A stretch of 14,294 bases of DNA from Candidatus Segatella caccae (lineage in GTDB: Bacteria > Bacteroidota > Bacteroidia > Bacteroidales > Bacteroidaceae). The stretch lies in contig USOQ01000062.1 of the NCBI GenBank assembly GCA_900556395.1, forward strand, positions 1 through 14,294. The letters are read 5' to 3'. Of the stretch, positions 1 through 6,398 are shown in pieces (positions within the stretch are counted from its first letter, which is position 1; every line of letters begins with the position of its first letter). Both the position numbers and the translations under genes were made by a program. The notes under the pieces were generated by a model, which saw only the letters and a list, made by a program, of their open reading frames with translations, was not told where the DNA came from and ran no database searches.

Positions 1-64
1 CCTCTACTGTAGGATTGCCACGAGAATCCAAGATTTCTCTTGCATGAACATTTTCAATAATCAT
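1..64 (-). CDS. eno: Enolase, N-terminal fragment (runs off the left edge)
   Basis: Only the first 21 codons are in the window. Read on the minus strand from the ATG at 64-62 they give MIIENVHAREILDSRGNPTV and then E. The segment REILDSRGNPTVE is the near-invariant start of enolase, the glycolytic enzyme that converts 2-phosphoglycerate to phosphoenolpyruvate in the cytoplasm. The catalytic residues lie beyond the edge. The start is well placed: it sits where family members begin, and a consensus promoter lies about 50 bases upstream (112-143). The gene follows the Lrp/AsnC regulator on the same strand, but a hairpin and its own promoter separate them, so it is probably transcribed alone. The identification is secure despite the short length. 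Confidence 0.93.
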   Translation of the reverse strand, partial: MIIENVHAREILDSRGNPTVE

Positions 65-111
65 AATACTATATACCTTTAATTACATAAAACAATTCTT
101 ATTTCTAAGTG

Positions 112-143
112 CAAATTTAGGTATTATCTGGCAAACCACCAAA
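112..143 (-). promoter_or_regulatory. Promoter of eno (Bacteroidetes primary-sigma type)
   Basis: On the minus strand a TTTG (plus positions 140-143) is followed after exactly 20 bases by TAAATTTG (plus 112-119). This is a full match to the Bacteroidetes -33/-7 consensus TTTG-N19-21-TAnnTTTG. Transcription would begin near 105, giving a leader of about 40 nt before the eno ATG at 64. The transcription start is inferred; the motif is read directly. Confidence 0.75.
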
Positions 144-189
144 TTTCGGGCATCATAAAAAGTAGGTATTCGCCCGAAAATATCTACTT
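144..189. other. Two overlapping, mutually exclusive hairpins upstream of the eno promoter
   Basis: TTTCGGGC (144-151) is exactly complementary to GCCCGAAA (172-179), with a 20-base loop. Within the same stretch AAGTAGGTAT (160-169) pairs with ATATCTACTT (180-189) at nine of ten positions. The tenth is a G-U wobble if the plus strand is transcribed and a mismatch if the minus strand is. The two stems cannot form together. The element abuts the -33 box of the eno promoter at 140-143, so it could be an operator-like site, the 3' end of read-through RNA from the upstream regulator, or an intergenic repeat. No function is assigned. Otherwise the 305-base gap 65-369 holds only the eno promoter and the hairpin at 286-312. 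Confidence 0.4.
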
Positions 190-285
190 ATAGGTAAGAA
201 GAGGCATGGAAAAAGGTAAGATGCTCACCCTTCTTTTTCAAAGGAAAACAGACTGGTATCAGGATAGCGGTTACGAAATTTGATA

Positions 286-312
286 GAGGGTGTGTCATTA
301 TGACACACCCTC
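286..312 (-). terminator. Hairpin terminator downstream of the Lrp/AsnC gene
   Basis: GAGGGTGTGTCA (286-297) and TGACACACCCTC (301-312) form a perfect 12-bp stem around a three-base loop TTA. It lies 57 bases past the stop of the minus-strand regulator. On that strand the stem is followed by TATCAAATTT, only moderately T-rich, so intrinsic termination is likely but not textbook. On the plus strand there is no gene to terminate. Confidence 0.6.
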
Positions 313-369
313 TTCATTCCACCATTCGTAGGTGAAATCAAAGATAAATATTTCTATTCAAGATAGATT

Positions 370-873
370 TTATTCTTCAACATTTTCTTCCTCATCCTCT
401 GTGTTTTCGGGCAACTCAAGAAGAGGCAACTGCCTGTTGATAGCCGCATTAAACGAGATGATAGTTTCACTGCGTGACAAGCCTAATGGCTGCAACTTGT
501 CGTGAATAATCTCCAAAAGATGATGATTGTTGCTGGCATAAATCTTAATAAACATATCCATGCCACCTGTCGTGTAATGACATTCCACAACCTCAGGAAT
601 CTTCTTCAACTCGTCCACTACATGGTCGAACTGCTCAGGATTTTTAAGATATAGACCTACATAAGCACAGGTTTCATAACCTATCTTCTCGGGATCGATG
701 ATAAACTGCGAACCCTTGATAATGCCAAGATTAGTCAACTTGGCTACTCGCTGATGGATGGCAGCACCGCTCACATTACATGCTCTCGCTACCTCAAGAA
801 AAGGAATACGTGCGTCTTGTGATATCAGTTTCAAAATCTGCCTGTCCAGGTAATCTAATAACTGCTTTGCCAT
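370..873 (-). CDS. Lrp/AsnC family transcriptional regulator
   Basis: A 167-residue cytoplasmic DNA-binding protein of the leucine-responsive/feast-famine family. These proteins form dimers to octamers and sense amino acids or related small molecules. Residues 5-60 form the AsnC-type winged helix-turn-helix: LDRQILKLISQDARIPFLEV, then a recognition helix around VSGAAIHQRVAKL (34-46). Residues 66-150 form the RAM ligand-binding and oligomerisation domain, including the glycine-rich turn TTGGMDMF (101-108). The last 15 or so residues are an acidic tail (ENTEDEEENVEE), so the protein is slightly longer than the usual 150-160. It starts at an ATG about 15 bases from the predicted transcription start of a consensus promoter (894-925), so it is transcribed separately from the exb operon upstream. 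Its targets and effector cannot be read from the sequence; eno is merely the next gene. Confidence 0.92.
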   Translation of the reverse strand: MAKQLLDYLDRQILKLISQDARIPFLEVARACNVSGAAIHQRVAKLTNLGIIKGSQFIIDPEKIGYETCAYVGLYLKNPEQFDHVVDELKKIPEVVECHYTTGGMDMFIKIYASNNHHLLEIIHDKLQPLGLSRSETIISFNAAINRQLPLLELPENTEDEEENVEE

Positions 874-893
874 AAATATTTTTTATTTGGGTG

Positions 894-925
894 CAAAGAT
901 AGTACAATAATTTAAGAAACGCAAC
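894..925 (-). promoter_or_regulatory. Promoter of the Lrp/AsnC gene
   Basis: On the minus strand GTTG (plus 922-925) precedes TATCTTTG (plus 894-901) by 20 bases, a perfect TAnnTTTG -7 box with a weaker -33 box. Transcription would start near 887, giving a very short leader of about 15 nt. This marks the boundary with the exb operon, whose last gene ends at 956. Confidence 0.65.
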
Positions 926-955
926 TTTTTGCACACAAAAAATAATAAATTAATA

Positions 956-1432
956 TTATTTACCCATTTCTACAGCAGAATAGTTAACTCTGAACACTTT
1001 AGCCTGTCGCAAAGCCTGCTTTACATCCATCACCACTCCCATGGGCACATGGCGGTCGGCACGGATAGAAATCGTCATTTGTCGTTGATCTTCTACCCCC
1101 ATACGCTGCTTCTCTGCCAACACATAGTCCATCACCTCGGCAGGCGTAGCGAGCTTGTCGTTGAGCTGTACGCAGACCCTACTCGAGTCGTTAGCAACAG
1201 CAGAACCCGCCATACCACTTACAGGTTGTCCGATGTAGATGTAAGACACCGCAGACTTCTTGGTAAGGCGTGTGAGCTGCTTACCCTGCGGAGCCTGGTA
1301 AGCCACCTTGAGGGTCACCTGGCGCATGTGTGTCACAATCATAAAGAAAAAGAGAACCGTGAAAATAAGGTCTGGTAGCGAAGACGTATTCAGCCCAGGC
1401 ATCTCGTGCTCACGACGTCCAAACAAACTCAT
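956..1432 (-). CDS. exbD: ExbD/TolR family biopolymer transport protein (second copy)
   Basis: A 158-residue inner-membrane protein of the ExbD/TolR family. With ExbB it forms the proton channel that drives TonB. It has a short cytoplasmic N-terminus, then a single membrane segment at about residues 20-37 (LPDLIFTVLFFFMIVTH), and a periplasmic domain for the rest. Asp21 in that segment is the conserved protonatable aspartate, so the copy should be functional. The ATG at 1432 overlaps the end of the preceding exbD by 4 bases (ATGA), which indicates translational coupling. The PGLNTSS...D pattern just before the membrane segment is shared with the first exbD (PGLNTTS...D), so the two are paralogues that may act as a heterodimer. 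It is the last gene of the exb operon. Confidence 0.9.
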   Translation of the reverse strand: MSLFGRREHEMPGLNTSSLPDLIFTVLFFFMIVTHMRQVTLKVAYQAPQGKQLTRLTKKSAVSYIYIGQPVSGMAGSAVANDSSRVCVQLNDKLATPAEVMDYVLAEKQRMGVEDQRQMTISIRADRHVPMGVVMDVKQALRQAKVFRVNYSAVEMGK

Positions 1433-1998
1433 GAGTCGCCTCCTTTCTTCTCTTCGGCATCAGCACTCACACTCTTATCCTCGAATCTATGAGCATTGGC
1501 ATACGACTCAGTGATGCGCTGTGGGCATGCACTGCGCACCAGTTCCTTCTCGTTTTTCGGCAATCGTGAGAATACCTTACCATAATGCTTTCGAGCATAC
1601 TCATCGCGCAAGGCAGAGTAAGCCATCATTAACTGATTTTGCACTTGGAAGTAAAGGTCATAGGAAGCATCTCGGTCACTCTCTATCGAAATGAGATGGC
1701 GAGCACCCAAACGATGCACAAAGTTTATCACCTCGCTCTGCAGACGACCAACAGGAAGAGGTTGTTCATTGACAAGCAACTGATTGTCGGCAGTGACATG
1801 CAGCGCCAACAGCGTAGACTTGTCCACCACCGACGCCTCCTGATGCTTCGGTTCTGGAGCAGGCAACTGGCGCAACAATCCCTTGTCCACATCCATTGAG
1901 GTGGTAACAAGAAAGAATATCAACAACATAAACGAGATGTCGGCAGTCGACGTGGTATTCAATCCAGGAACTCCATGTAGCTTACGTAGGCTTTTCAT
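1429..1998 (-). CDS. exbD: ExbD/TolR family biopolymer transport protein (first copy)
   Basis: A 189-residue ExbD-family protein. The single transmembrane helix spans about residues 19-36 (ADISFMLLIFFLVTTSM) with the conserved channel aspartate at Asp20. A periplasmic domain follows, including residues 60-120 with the strand and helix pattern usual for ExbD (LLALHVTADNQLLVNEQPL). The C-terminus is extended: from about residue 140 there is a basic stretch, then an acidic/lysine tail (FEDKSVSADAEEKKGGDS), making it longer than the typical 130-160 residues. Its ATG overlaps the stop of the 4-TM gene by 4 bases (1995-1998), and its own stop overlaps the next exbD start by 4 bases. Both overlaps suggest coupled translation at controlled ratios. 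Confidence 0.9.
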   Translation of the reverse strand: MKSLRKLHGVPGLNTTSTADISFMLLIFFLVTTSMDVDKGLLRQLPAPEPKHQEASVVDKSTLLALHVTADNQLLVNEQPLPVGRLQSEVINFVHRLGARHLISIESDRDASYDLYFQVQNQLMMAYSALRDEYARKHYGKVFSRLPKNEKELVRSACPQRITESYANAHRFEDKSVSADAEEKKGGDS

Positions 1999-2507
1999 GA
2001 TTTTCGCTCTTTACGCACATAACGAGTCACACCAAAGAGAACAACCCCTATGGCAGCCAGTAACAACACGAGCGACACGACAACAAACATATCGCTCAGC
2101 TTGAGCCAAAACCAACTGTCAAACTCACTGCCGTTCACCCACATAGGAGCAGAAGAACCTACGGCAAACCCCAACAACAACAAGCCCCCAGTAGAGAGCC
2201 AGGTGATGCGAGCTATCTTGCGAGCAGGAACGCCATTGACAACAGCATCTTGCCTGCTGCCCATTCGAAGACTATGCCATGCAGAGAAGCCTGCCATTGC
2301 CAACGCCAACAACATTACTACCACCATGAGCACGATGAGGGCATCAGTGAAAAGCGGAGCATTGAAATCAGGATTCTCGATATAAGGCATATCGTATCCC
2401 ACCAAGAAAAACATGGCGAAGACCCACGCCGCGACACCCGTCAGGATGTACAGCAAGCGCTGTGAGAGTTTCTCTGAGCTCCAGCTCTTAAGATTCTTGA
2501 TTTTCAT
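1995..2507 (-). CDS. Four-helix inner-membrane protein of unknown function in the exbBD operon
   Basis: I do not recognise this 170-residue protein as a named family. It has four hydrophobic segments, at about residues 19-38, 54-79, 101-118 and 136-162, a basic N-terminus (MKIKNLKSW) and a basic C-terminal tail (RYVRKERKS). That places both ends on the cytoplasmic side by the positive-inside rule. The two loops expected in the periplasm (39-53 and 119-135) are acidic and aromatic: YDMPYIENPDFNAPLF and MWVNGSEFDSWFW. The gene starts 20 bases inside exbB and ends overlapping exbD by 4 bases, so it is translationally locked into the operon. It is therefore a candidate accessory subunit or assembly factor of the ExbB-ExbD motor. 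That role is inferred from position alone. Confidence 0.85.
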   Translation of the reverse strand: MKIKNLKSWSSEKLSQRLLYILTGVAAWVFAMFFLVGYDMPYIENPDFNAPLFTDALIVLMVVVMLLALAMAGFSAWHSLRMGSRQDAVVNGVPARKIARITWLSTGGLLLLGFAVGSSAPMWVNGSEFDSWFWLKLSDMFVVVSLVLLLAAIGVVLFGVTRYVRKERKS

Positions 2508-3222
2508 GCTTGTACTTGGCTATTAAGTCCATCAATGTGATAGACGACTCTTCCATCTGACTGATGAGATGTTCTATCTTAGAAAGAATGTAATTGTAGA
2601 ACACCTGTAAGATCAGCGCAACGATAATACCAAAAATGGTCGTGATGAGCGCCACCTTCATACCCGACGCAACGATGGTAGGACTAATGTCACCCGCCTG
2701 TTGTATCTGGTCGAAAGCCATCACCATGCCAATCACCGTACCCAAGAAACCGAGCGATGGTGCCATGGCAATAAAGAGCGTAATCCATGAGCATCCTTTC
2801 GACAGGTTGGCAGCCTGCACACTGCCATAACTTGCTACCGATCGCTCCACATCCTCCAATGAGTCGTCGATGCGTAGCAATCCCTGATAACAGATAGAGG
2901 CCACCGGTCCTCGCGTATTACGACACAACAGTTTGGCATCCTCCACCTTGCCCTCTTCCATGCAGTGGTCGATGTTGAGCATCAGTTGCTTGGCATTGAT
3001 TTCCGAAAGACTCAGATACAGTATTCGCTCAATACAAAAAGCCAAGCCAATAACCAGTGCTATCGCCACCAACGACATAAATCCGGCATTGCCTTCAATA
3101 AACTTTGTTTTAAGAGCATGATGGATTCCTGTAGATTCTTCCTGCGCCATCAGAGGCATGGAAGAAGCAATAAGGGTGAATATCAATATTGCAAGACGTG
3201 CAATAAAAGAATTTGTCTTCAT
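2488..3222 (-). CDS. exbB: ExbB (MotA/TolQ/ExbB proton channel family protein)
   Basis: A 244-residue inner-membrane protein of the ExbB/TolQ family, which assembles as a pentamer around ExbD and uses the proton gradient to energise TonB. It begins with a cleavable-looking signal sequence (residues 1-26, MKTNSFIARL...SSMPLMAQ), as is common for Bacteroidetes ExbB. Membrane segments follow at about 48-68, 143-172 and 182-213. The last two, with APSLGFLGTVIGMVMAF and the run from PTIVASGMKVALITTIFG, are the channel-forming helices of the family. The start at 3222 is preferred: the open frame runs upstream to 3324, but that extension is translated from tRNA-Ser(GGA). Only 28 bases separate the tRNA from this ATG, so exbB is probably expressed from the promoter ahead of the tRNA. 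It overlaps the next gene by 20 bases. Confidence 0.93.
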   Translation of the reverse strand: MKTNSFIARLAILIFTLIASSMPLMAQEESTGIHHALKTKFIEGNAGFMSLVAIALVIGLAFCIERILYLSLSEINAKQLMLNIDHCMEEGKVEDAKLLCRNTRGPVASICYQGLLRIDDSLEDVERSVASYGSVQAANLSKGCSWITLFIAMAPSLGFLGTVIGMVMAFDQIQQAGDISPTIVASGMKVALITTIFGIIVALILQVFYNYILSKIEHLISQMEESSITLMDLIAKYKHENQES

Positions 3223-3250
3223 ATATACCTTTATTATATATGTATAAATG

Positions 3251-3338
3251 CGGAAAGAGGGGGATTCGAACCCCCGATTCCCTTTAGGGGAATACACGCT
3301 TTCCAGGCGTGCCTCTTCAACCACTCGAGCACCTTTCC
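3251..3338 (-). tRNA. tRNA-Ser (anticodon GGA)
   Basis: On the minus strand an 88-nt class II tRNA folds cleanly. The acceptor stem is GGAAAGG paired with TCTTTCC (the last pair G-U) and a discriminator G. The D arm is GCTCGAGTGGTTGAAGAGGC. The anticodon stem CACGC/GCGTG encloses CTGGAAA, with anticodon GGA at plus positions 3302-3304. A long variable arm (TTCCCCTAAAGGGAA) is typical of tRNA-Ser, and the T arm is GGGGG-TTCGAAT-CCCCC. It reads UCC and UCU codons. The full CCA end is not encoded: the base after the discriminator is C, then A. It is transcribed in the same direction as exbB, 28 bases upstream of it. Confidence 0.97.
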
Positions 3339-3372
3339 TTTATCTCCAAGCACCTTGACGGGCTTCGGAGTG

Positions 3373-3404
3373 CAAAAGTATTGTTTTTCGCTCAAATAAG
3401 CAAA
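3373..3404 (-). promoter_or_regulatory. Promoter for tRNA-Ser and probably the exb operon
   Basis: On the minus strand TTTG (plus 3401-3404, within TTTTTG) is followed after 20 bases by TACTTTTG (plus 3373-3380), a complete match to the Bacteroidetes consensus. Transcription would start near 3366, about 28 bases before the mature tRNA 5' end. No comparable promoter is seen in the 28 bases between the tRNA and exbB. The bases 3405-3578, between this promoter and the upstream hydrolase gene, hold no gene that I can support. Confidence 0.75.
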
Positions 3405-3578
3405 AAGGCTTTCTATTTTTATGTTTCTTTAACTCGACAACTCATCCGCATTATGTCTCCTCAAATCTCGGCTCCAAGTTTTTTTTAAAAAGAATTGGAA
3501 GAATCGCGTATTCATGCCAGTCATTCGATGAGACAAAGCACATATTCACGCAAAGCACGAGATAAGCCAAAGCGCATA

Positions 3579-4403
3579 TTAACGAATGTCGAAAACACGC
3601 TGCACGTTAGCATAGGTAGCAGCCGTCAGTTCTTCCTCGCTCACCTGATAAGCAGCAGCCAATGTGCGCATCACGTCAGCGACATAAGCACTCTCGTTGC
3701 GTTTGCCACGATGCGGAACAGGAGCCATATAAGGACTATCCGTCTCGAGCACCAATCTCTGCAGCGGCACAACGGCAGGAAGGTCTTCACGCAGATGACT
3801 GCTCTTAAAGGTAGCCACGCCCCCAATACCCAGCACAAATCGTTCGAAGGAGAGCAACTCCTCAGCCTCACGCTGATTGCCCGTAAAACAATGGAACACG
3901 CCACCAGGCAATTCCTTCTCATAAGGACGTAAGAGTTTAACCATCTCGTTTTGTGCCTTTCGACAGTGTATCATCAAGGGCAACCTTGTCTCTATCGACC
4001 ACTTCACCTGCTCTTCGAAAGCCATCAACTGCTCGTGCTCAAACTCACGACTCCAGTAAAAGTCGAGTCCCACCTCACCTACGGCAATGAAGTCGTTCAC
4101 CACGGGGCAAGCAGTAGACAGGCTGTTGCACACATTCTTCACACAATGTTCGTCGAGCAACTGTCGCAGGGCTGCAAGTTGCTCCTTCCAGTCGGCCTTC
4201 ACCTCCTCAGGATGAAGCCCTATCATGGGGTAAGCATACCCAGGATACTGTCGACTCAGTTCAAGTACAGCATGCGTAGTTTTCACGTCGATGGCGGGTA
4301 GAAAGACCTTCCCCACTCCAGTCTCCTTGGCTCGGGCGAAGACCTCATCTCTGTCTTCAGCAAACTCCTCTGCATCGAGGTGCGTATGTGTATCGATTAA
4401 CAT
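3579..4403 (-). CDS. tatD: TatD family metal-dependent hydrolase (DNase)
   Basis: A 274-residue cytoplasmic TIM-barrel metalloenzyme of the TatD/YcfH family, members of which act as 3'-5' DNases in DNA repair. The metal ligands are all visible: His6 and His8 in DTHTHLD, Glu110 in VGEVGLDF, His146 in MIHCRK, His171 in FHCFTG and Asp222 in ETDSPY. Which of the paralogues (TatD, YcfH, YjjV) it corresponds to is not decided by these motifs. One oddity is an extra segment of about 15 residues (roughly 87-103, with cysteines at 87, 92 and 99) between the helix LRQLLDEH and the Glu110 strand, where E. coli-type proteins have a short loop. The start is the ATG next to the THTH motif, as in relatives. 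The stop is followed by about 175 bases of untranslated DNA before the tRNA promoter. Confidence 0.92.
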   Translation of the reverse strand: MLIDTHTHLDAEEFAEDRDEVFARAKETGVGKVFLPAIDVKTTHAVLELSRQYPGYAYPMIGLHPEEVKADWKEQLAALRQLLDEHCVKNVCNSLSTACPVVNDFIAVGEVGLDFYWSREFEHEQLMAFEEQVKWSIETRLPLMIHCRKAQNEMVKLLRPYEKELPGGVFHCFTGNQREAEELLSFERFVLGIGGVATFKSSHLREDLPAVVPLQRLVLETDSPYMAPVPHRGKRNESAYVADVMRTLAAAYQVSEEELTAATYANVQRVFDIR

Positions 4404-4448
4404 GAAACTCTTTTTTTTATTATTAGTAAATGAAGTTTTGCATGTACG

Positions 4449-4584
4449 GAAGTTATAGTAGTTAACGAAGTTATCACTCCCTTCGGTCGTTAGAAGTTAT
4501 AGCCAATAGCTTTTTTTGTTGTATATTTAGCTATAAAGCATAGGGCTTTAACTTCTCTAACTTCTTTAAATTCTTTAACTTCCC
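4449..4584. repeat. Inverted arrays of a 9-bp repeat (GAAGTTAnn / TAACTTCnn)
   Basis: On the left, units of 9 bp begin at 4449 (GAAGTTA), 4458 (GTAGTTA, one change) and 4467 (GAAGTTA), with another copy at 4493. On the right, the reverse complement repeats every 9 bp at 4549, 4558, 4567 (TAAATTC, one change) and 4576. The two arms could pair into one long imperfect stem. Inside it TTATAGC (4497-4503) is exactly complementary to GCTATAA (4530-4536). The element fills most of the 220-base gap between the polyprenyl synthase and tatD genes. It has no coding signal. It may serve as a terminator or RNA-stability structure, or be a copy of a dispersed intergenic repeat of this lineage. Confidence 0.7.
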
Positions 4585-4623
4585 CATTTGCGAAAGTCGA
4601 ATTAGCAATATCCCCCTTGCCGC

Positions 4624-5601
4624 TTAATATTGACGCTTCATCATTCGCTGCGCGTACTTCAGCAGTTCTTCCTTACGCTCAGCAGGCACACTGACAGCAT
4701 CGAGATATTTAAGACTCTGCTCATAACACTCATTCATCTTGCCTTGTGCCATCCTGTCGATGCCTATCTCGTTGTATAGACGAGTTACAGCAGCTATCTT
4801 CTCCTCACGATCGAAAGTCTTAGCCTCCACCCATTTTTCCAACTCCTTGCGCTGGTCGGCGTTGGCATGGCTGAAAGCATTGATGAGCATATAAGTTTTC
4901 TTGTTCGACGTGATGTCGCCACCAATGTTTTTACCAAACACTTTCGAGTCGCCATAAACATCCAGATAGTCGTCTTGCAACTGAAAAGCCAATCCTATCA
5001 GTTCACCAAACTTATAGAGATTGTCGGCATCCTCGGCAGAAGCATCAGCCAAGAGTGCACCTATCTTGAGCGCACAGGCCAGGAGCACGCTTGTCTTTAA
5101 GCGAATCATCTCGATGTATTCCTCCTCACGCACGTCGTCGCGCGTCTCAAACTCCATATCGTACTGTTGTCCCTCGCCTATCTCAAGCGCTGTAGTGGTA
5201 AAGAGTCGGAGCACCTGTGCCAGATGTCTTTCATCGCATTGCGCCATACGCTCGTACGCCAACACGAGCATACTGTCGCCCGAGAGGATGGCAGTATTAG
5301 CATCCCACTTCTTGTGTACCGTCTCATGACCGCGTCGCAGGTCGGCATTATCCATCAAGTCGTCGTGCAAGAGCGTATAGTTGTGATAAGTCTCCAGGGC
5401 GATGGCATTCATCAAAATCTTCTCAGTGTCTTCCTTGAAAAGATTGTAACCCAAAAGCATCAATACAGGGCGAATACGCTTACCACCCATTGATAACACA
5501 TAACGGATAGGTTCGTAAAGCGACTTTGGGGTACGCTCATAAGGCAAGGTTTCTAAGAAGGCGTTCACTTGCACCAAGAGTTCATCGGCAGTTTTCATCA
5601 T
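4624..5601 (-). CDS. Polyprenyl (trans-isoprenyl) diphosphate synthase
   Basis: A 325-residue cytoplasmic all-helical prenyltransferase that condenses isopentenyl diphosphate onto an allylic diphosphate. It makes precursors for menaquinone side chains or other isoprenoids. Diagnostic motifs are GGKRIRP (39-45), the first aspartate-rich motif DDLMD (80-84) followed by RRGHETVHKKW, and the second motif DDYLD (210-214) followed by GKNIGGD. The first motif is DDxxD without the two-residue insertion of typical bacterial FPP synthases. Tyr75, five residues before it, is a bulky residue at the position that limits chain length in related enzymes, so a C15-C20 product is possible, but length cannot be settled by eye. 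Two adjacent ATGs (5601 and 5598) could each start the protein. A promoter-like sequence lies at 5629-5661. Confidence 0.9.
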   Translation of the reverse strand: MMKTADELLVQVNAFLETLPYERTPKSLYEPIRYVLSMGGKRIRPVLMLLGYNLFKEDTEKILMNAIALETYHNYTLLHDDLMDNADLRRGHETVHKKWDANTAILSGDSMLVLAYERMAQCDERHLAQVLRLFTTTALEIGEGQQYDMEFETRDDVREEEYIEMIRLKTSVLLACALKIGALLADASAEDADNLYKFGELIGLAFQLQDDYLDVYGDSKVFGKNIGGDITSNKKTYMLINAFSHANADQRKELEKWVEAKTFDREEKIAAVTRLYNEIGIDRMAQGKMNECYEQSLKYLDAVSVPAERKEELLKYAQRMMKRQY

Positions 5602-5628
5602 GAAAATATTTTTTATTGGTTTATTTTA

Positions 5629-5661
5629 CAAAAATATGAGAACGAGGGAATCATCATCAAC
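5629..5661 (-). promoter_or_regulatory. Probable promoter of the polyprenyl synthase gene
   Basis: On the minus strand GTTG (plus 5658-5661) precedes TATTTTTG (plus 5629-5636) by 21 bases. The -7 box is a full TAnnTTTG match; the -33 box is partial and the spacing is at the long end. It begins 6 bases after the tonB stop, so the synthase can be expressed independently of tonB. Confidence 0.5.
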
Positions 5662-5666
5662 CCATT

Positions 5667-6398
5667 TCAGAGCTGAAAAACGACGGGCACAGCAACCATG
5701 GTGCGACACACCTTGTTATGGTCCATGCCAGGCTTCCATTTAGGCATCATCTTCATCACGCGCAGCGCCTCCCTGTCGAGCAATGGGTCGGCAGAAGTGC
5801 TCACTTTCACATCCGACACCGTTCCGTCCTTGTTGACGATGAACGAGACTACCACCATGCCCTGTATCTTACGCTGCTGTGCTTGGCGCGGATATTTCAA
5901 GTTCTTGGTGAGCCATTGCATATAAGCCGACCATCCACCAGGGAAGACAGGAATCTGCTGCACCACGGTAAAGTTGATGGGAGCCTCGGGCTGTGCCGTT
6001 GGGTTGGCAGTTTCGATAGGAGTCTCAGGGGAAGCCTCCTTCACCTGTGCGCCATCGACAGCCCCTTCACCATCGCCTATCACCAGTTTGCTGGTCGTAG
6101 TACTGATTTTCTGTACAGCAGGATCAGCCTCTTGGGCAGCCTTCACCTCTTGCGTGATGGCCTTGGTAGCGGGCTTCGAGGCAGCTTCGGCAGAAAGCAT
6201 ATCTTTCTGATCAGGCGGAAGCGAAAGTTCCAAATCCTTCGACAGGTCCTCTATATCTGTGCTCAAGTCGTAATCATCGGGACGGCTGGTATACTGCAAC
6301 CCTACGAATATACAAGCAAGGGTAAGCAGCAGCCCAAGCAAGAAAAACGTTACCCGCTTGTTCTCCAACTGTGCACTATGAGATTTTTTTATTTCCAA
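5667..6398 (-). CDS. tonB: TonB family energy transducer (TTG start)
   Basis: A protein of about 243 residues that links the ExbB-ExbD motor to outer-membrane receptors. Starting at the TTG at 6398-6396 it reads (M)EIKKSHSAQLENKR, the usual Bacteroidetes TonB N-terminus. A membrane anchor follows (about 16-35, TFFLLGLLLTLACIFVGLQY), then a periplasmic linker rich in Ala, Glu and Lys (about 40-140) without the classical Pro-Glu/Pro-Lys repeats. The TonB C-terminal domain (about 142-243) has VVQQIPVFPGG, the KYPRQAQQRKIQG motif and the terminal strand MVAVPVVFQL. The frame is open to a TTG at 6482, but that codon lies inside the -7 promoter box, so it cannot be the start. No in-frame ATG occurs before the membrane segment. 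The start at 6398 is preceded by purine-rich AAGAAAAGAA. Confidence 0.88.
   Translation of the reverse strand: MEIKKSHSAQLENKRVTFFLLGLLLTLACIFVGLQYTSRPDDYDLSTDIEDLSKDLELSLPPDQKDMLSAEAASKPATKAITQEVKAAQEADPAVQKISTTTSKLVIGDGEGAVDGAQVKEASPETPIETANPTAQPEAPINFTVVQQIPVFPGGWSAYMQWLTKNLKYPRQAQQRKIQGMVVVSFIVNKDGTVSDVKVSTSADPLLDREALRVMKMMPKWKPGMDHNKVCRTMVAVPVVFQL

Noticed and set aside
370..873. Lrp/AsnC protein as a dedicated regulator of the exb operon or eno
   Set aside because: It has its own promoter and a hairpin after it. Adjacency alone is not evidence for its targets.
3223..3324. N-terminal extension of ExbB by 34 residues
   Set aside because: The extension is translated from tRNA-Ser(GGA), and the next ATG (3222) gives a proper signal peptide.
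3495..3932. Plus-strand open frame of 145 codons
   Set aside because: Most of it lies antisense to tatD, whose metal-binding motifs are intact. The plus-strand product is low-complexity and resembles nothing.
4549..4584. Possible CRISPR-like array
   Set aside because: The units are 9 bp in direct tandem without spacers, and no cas gene is present.
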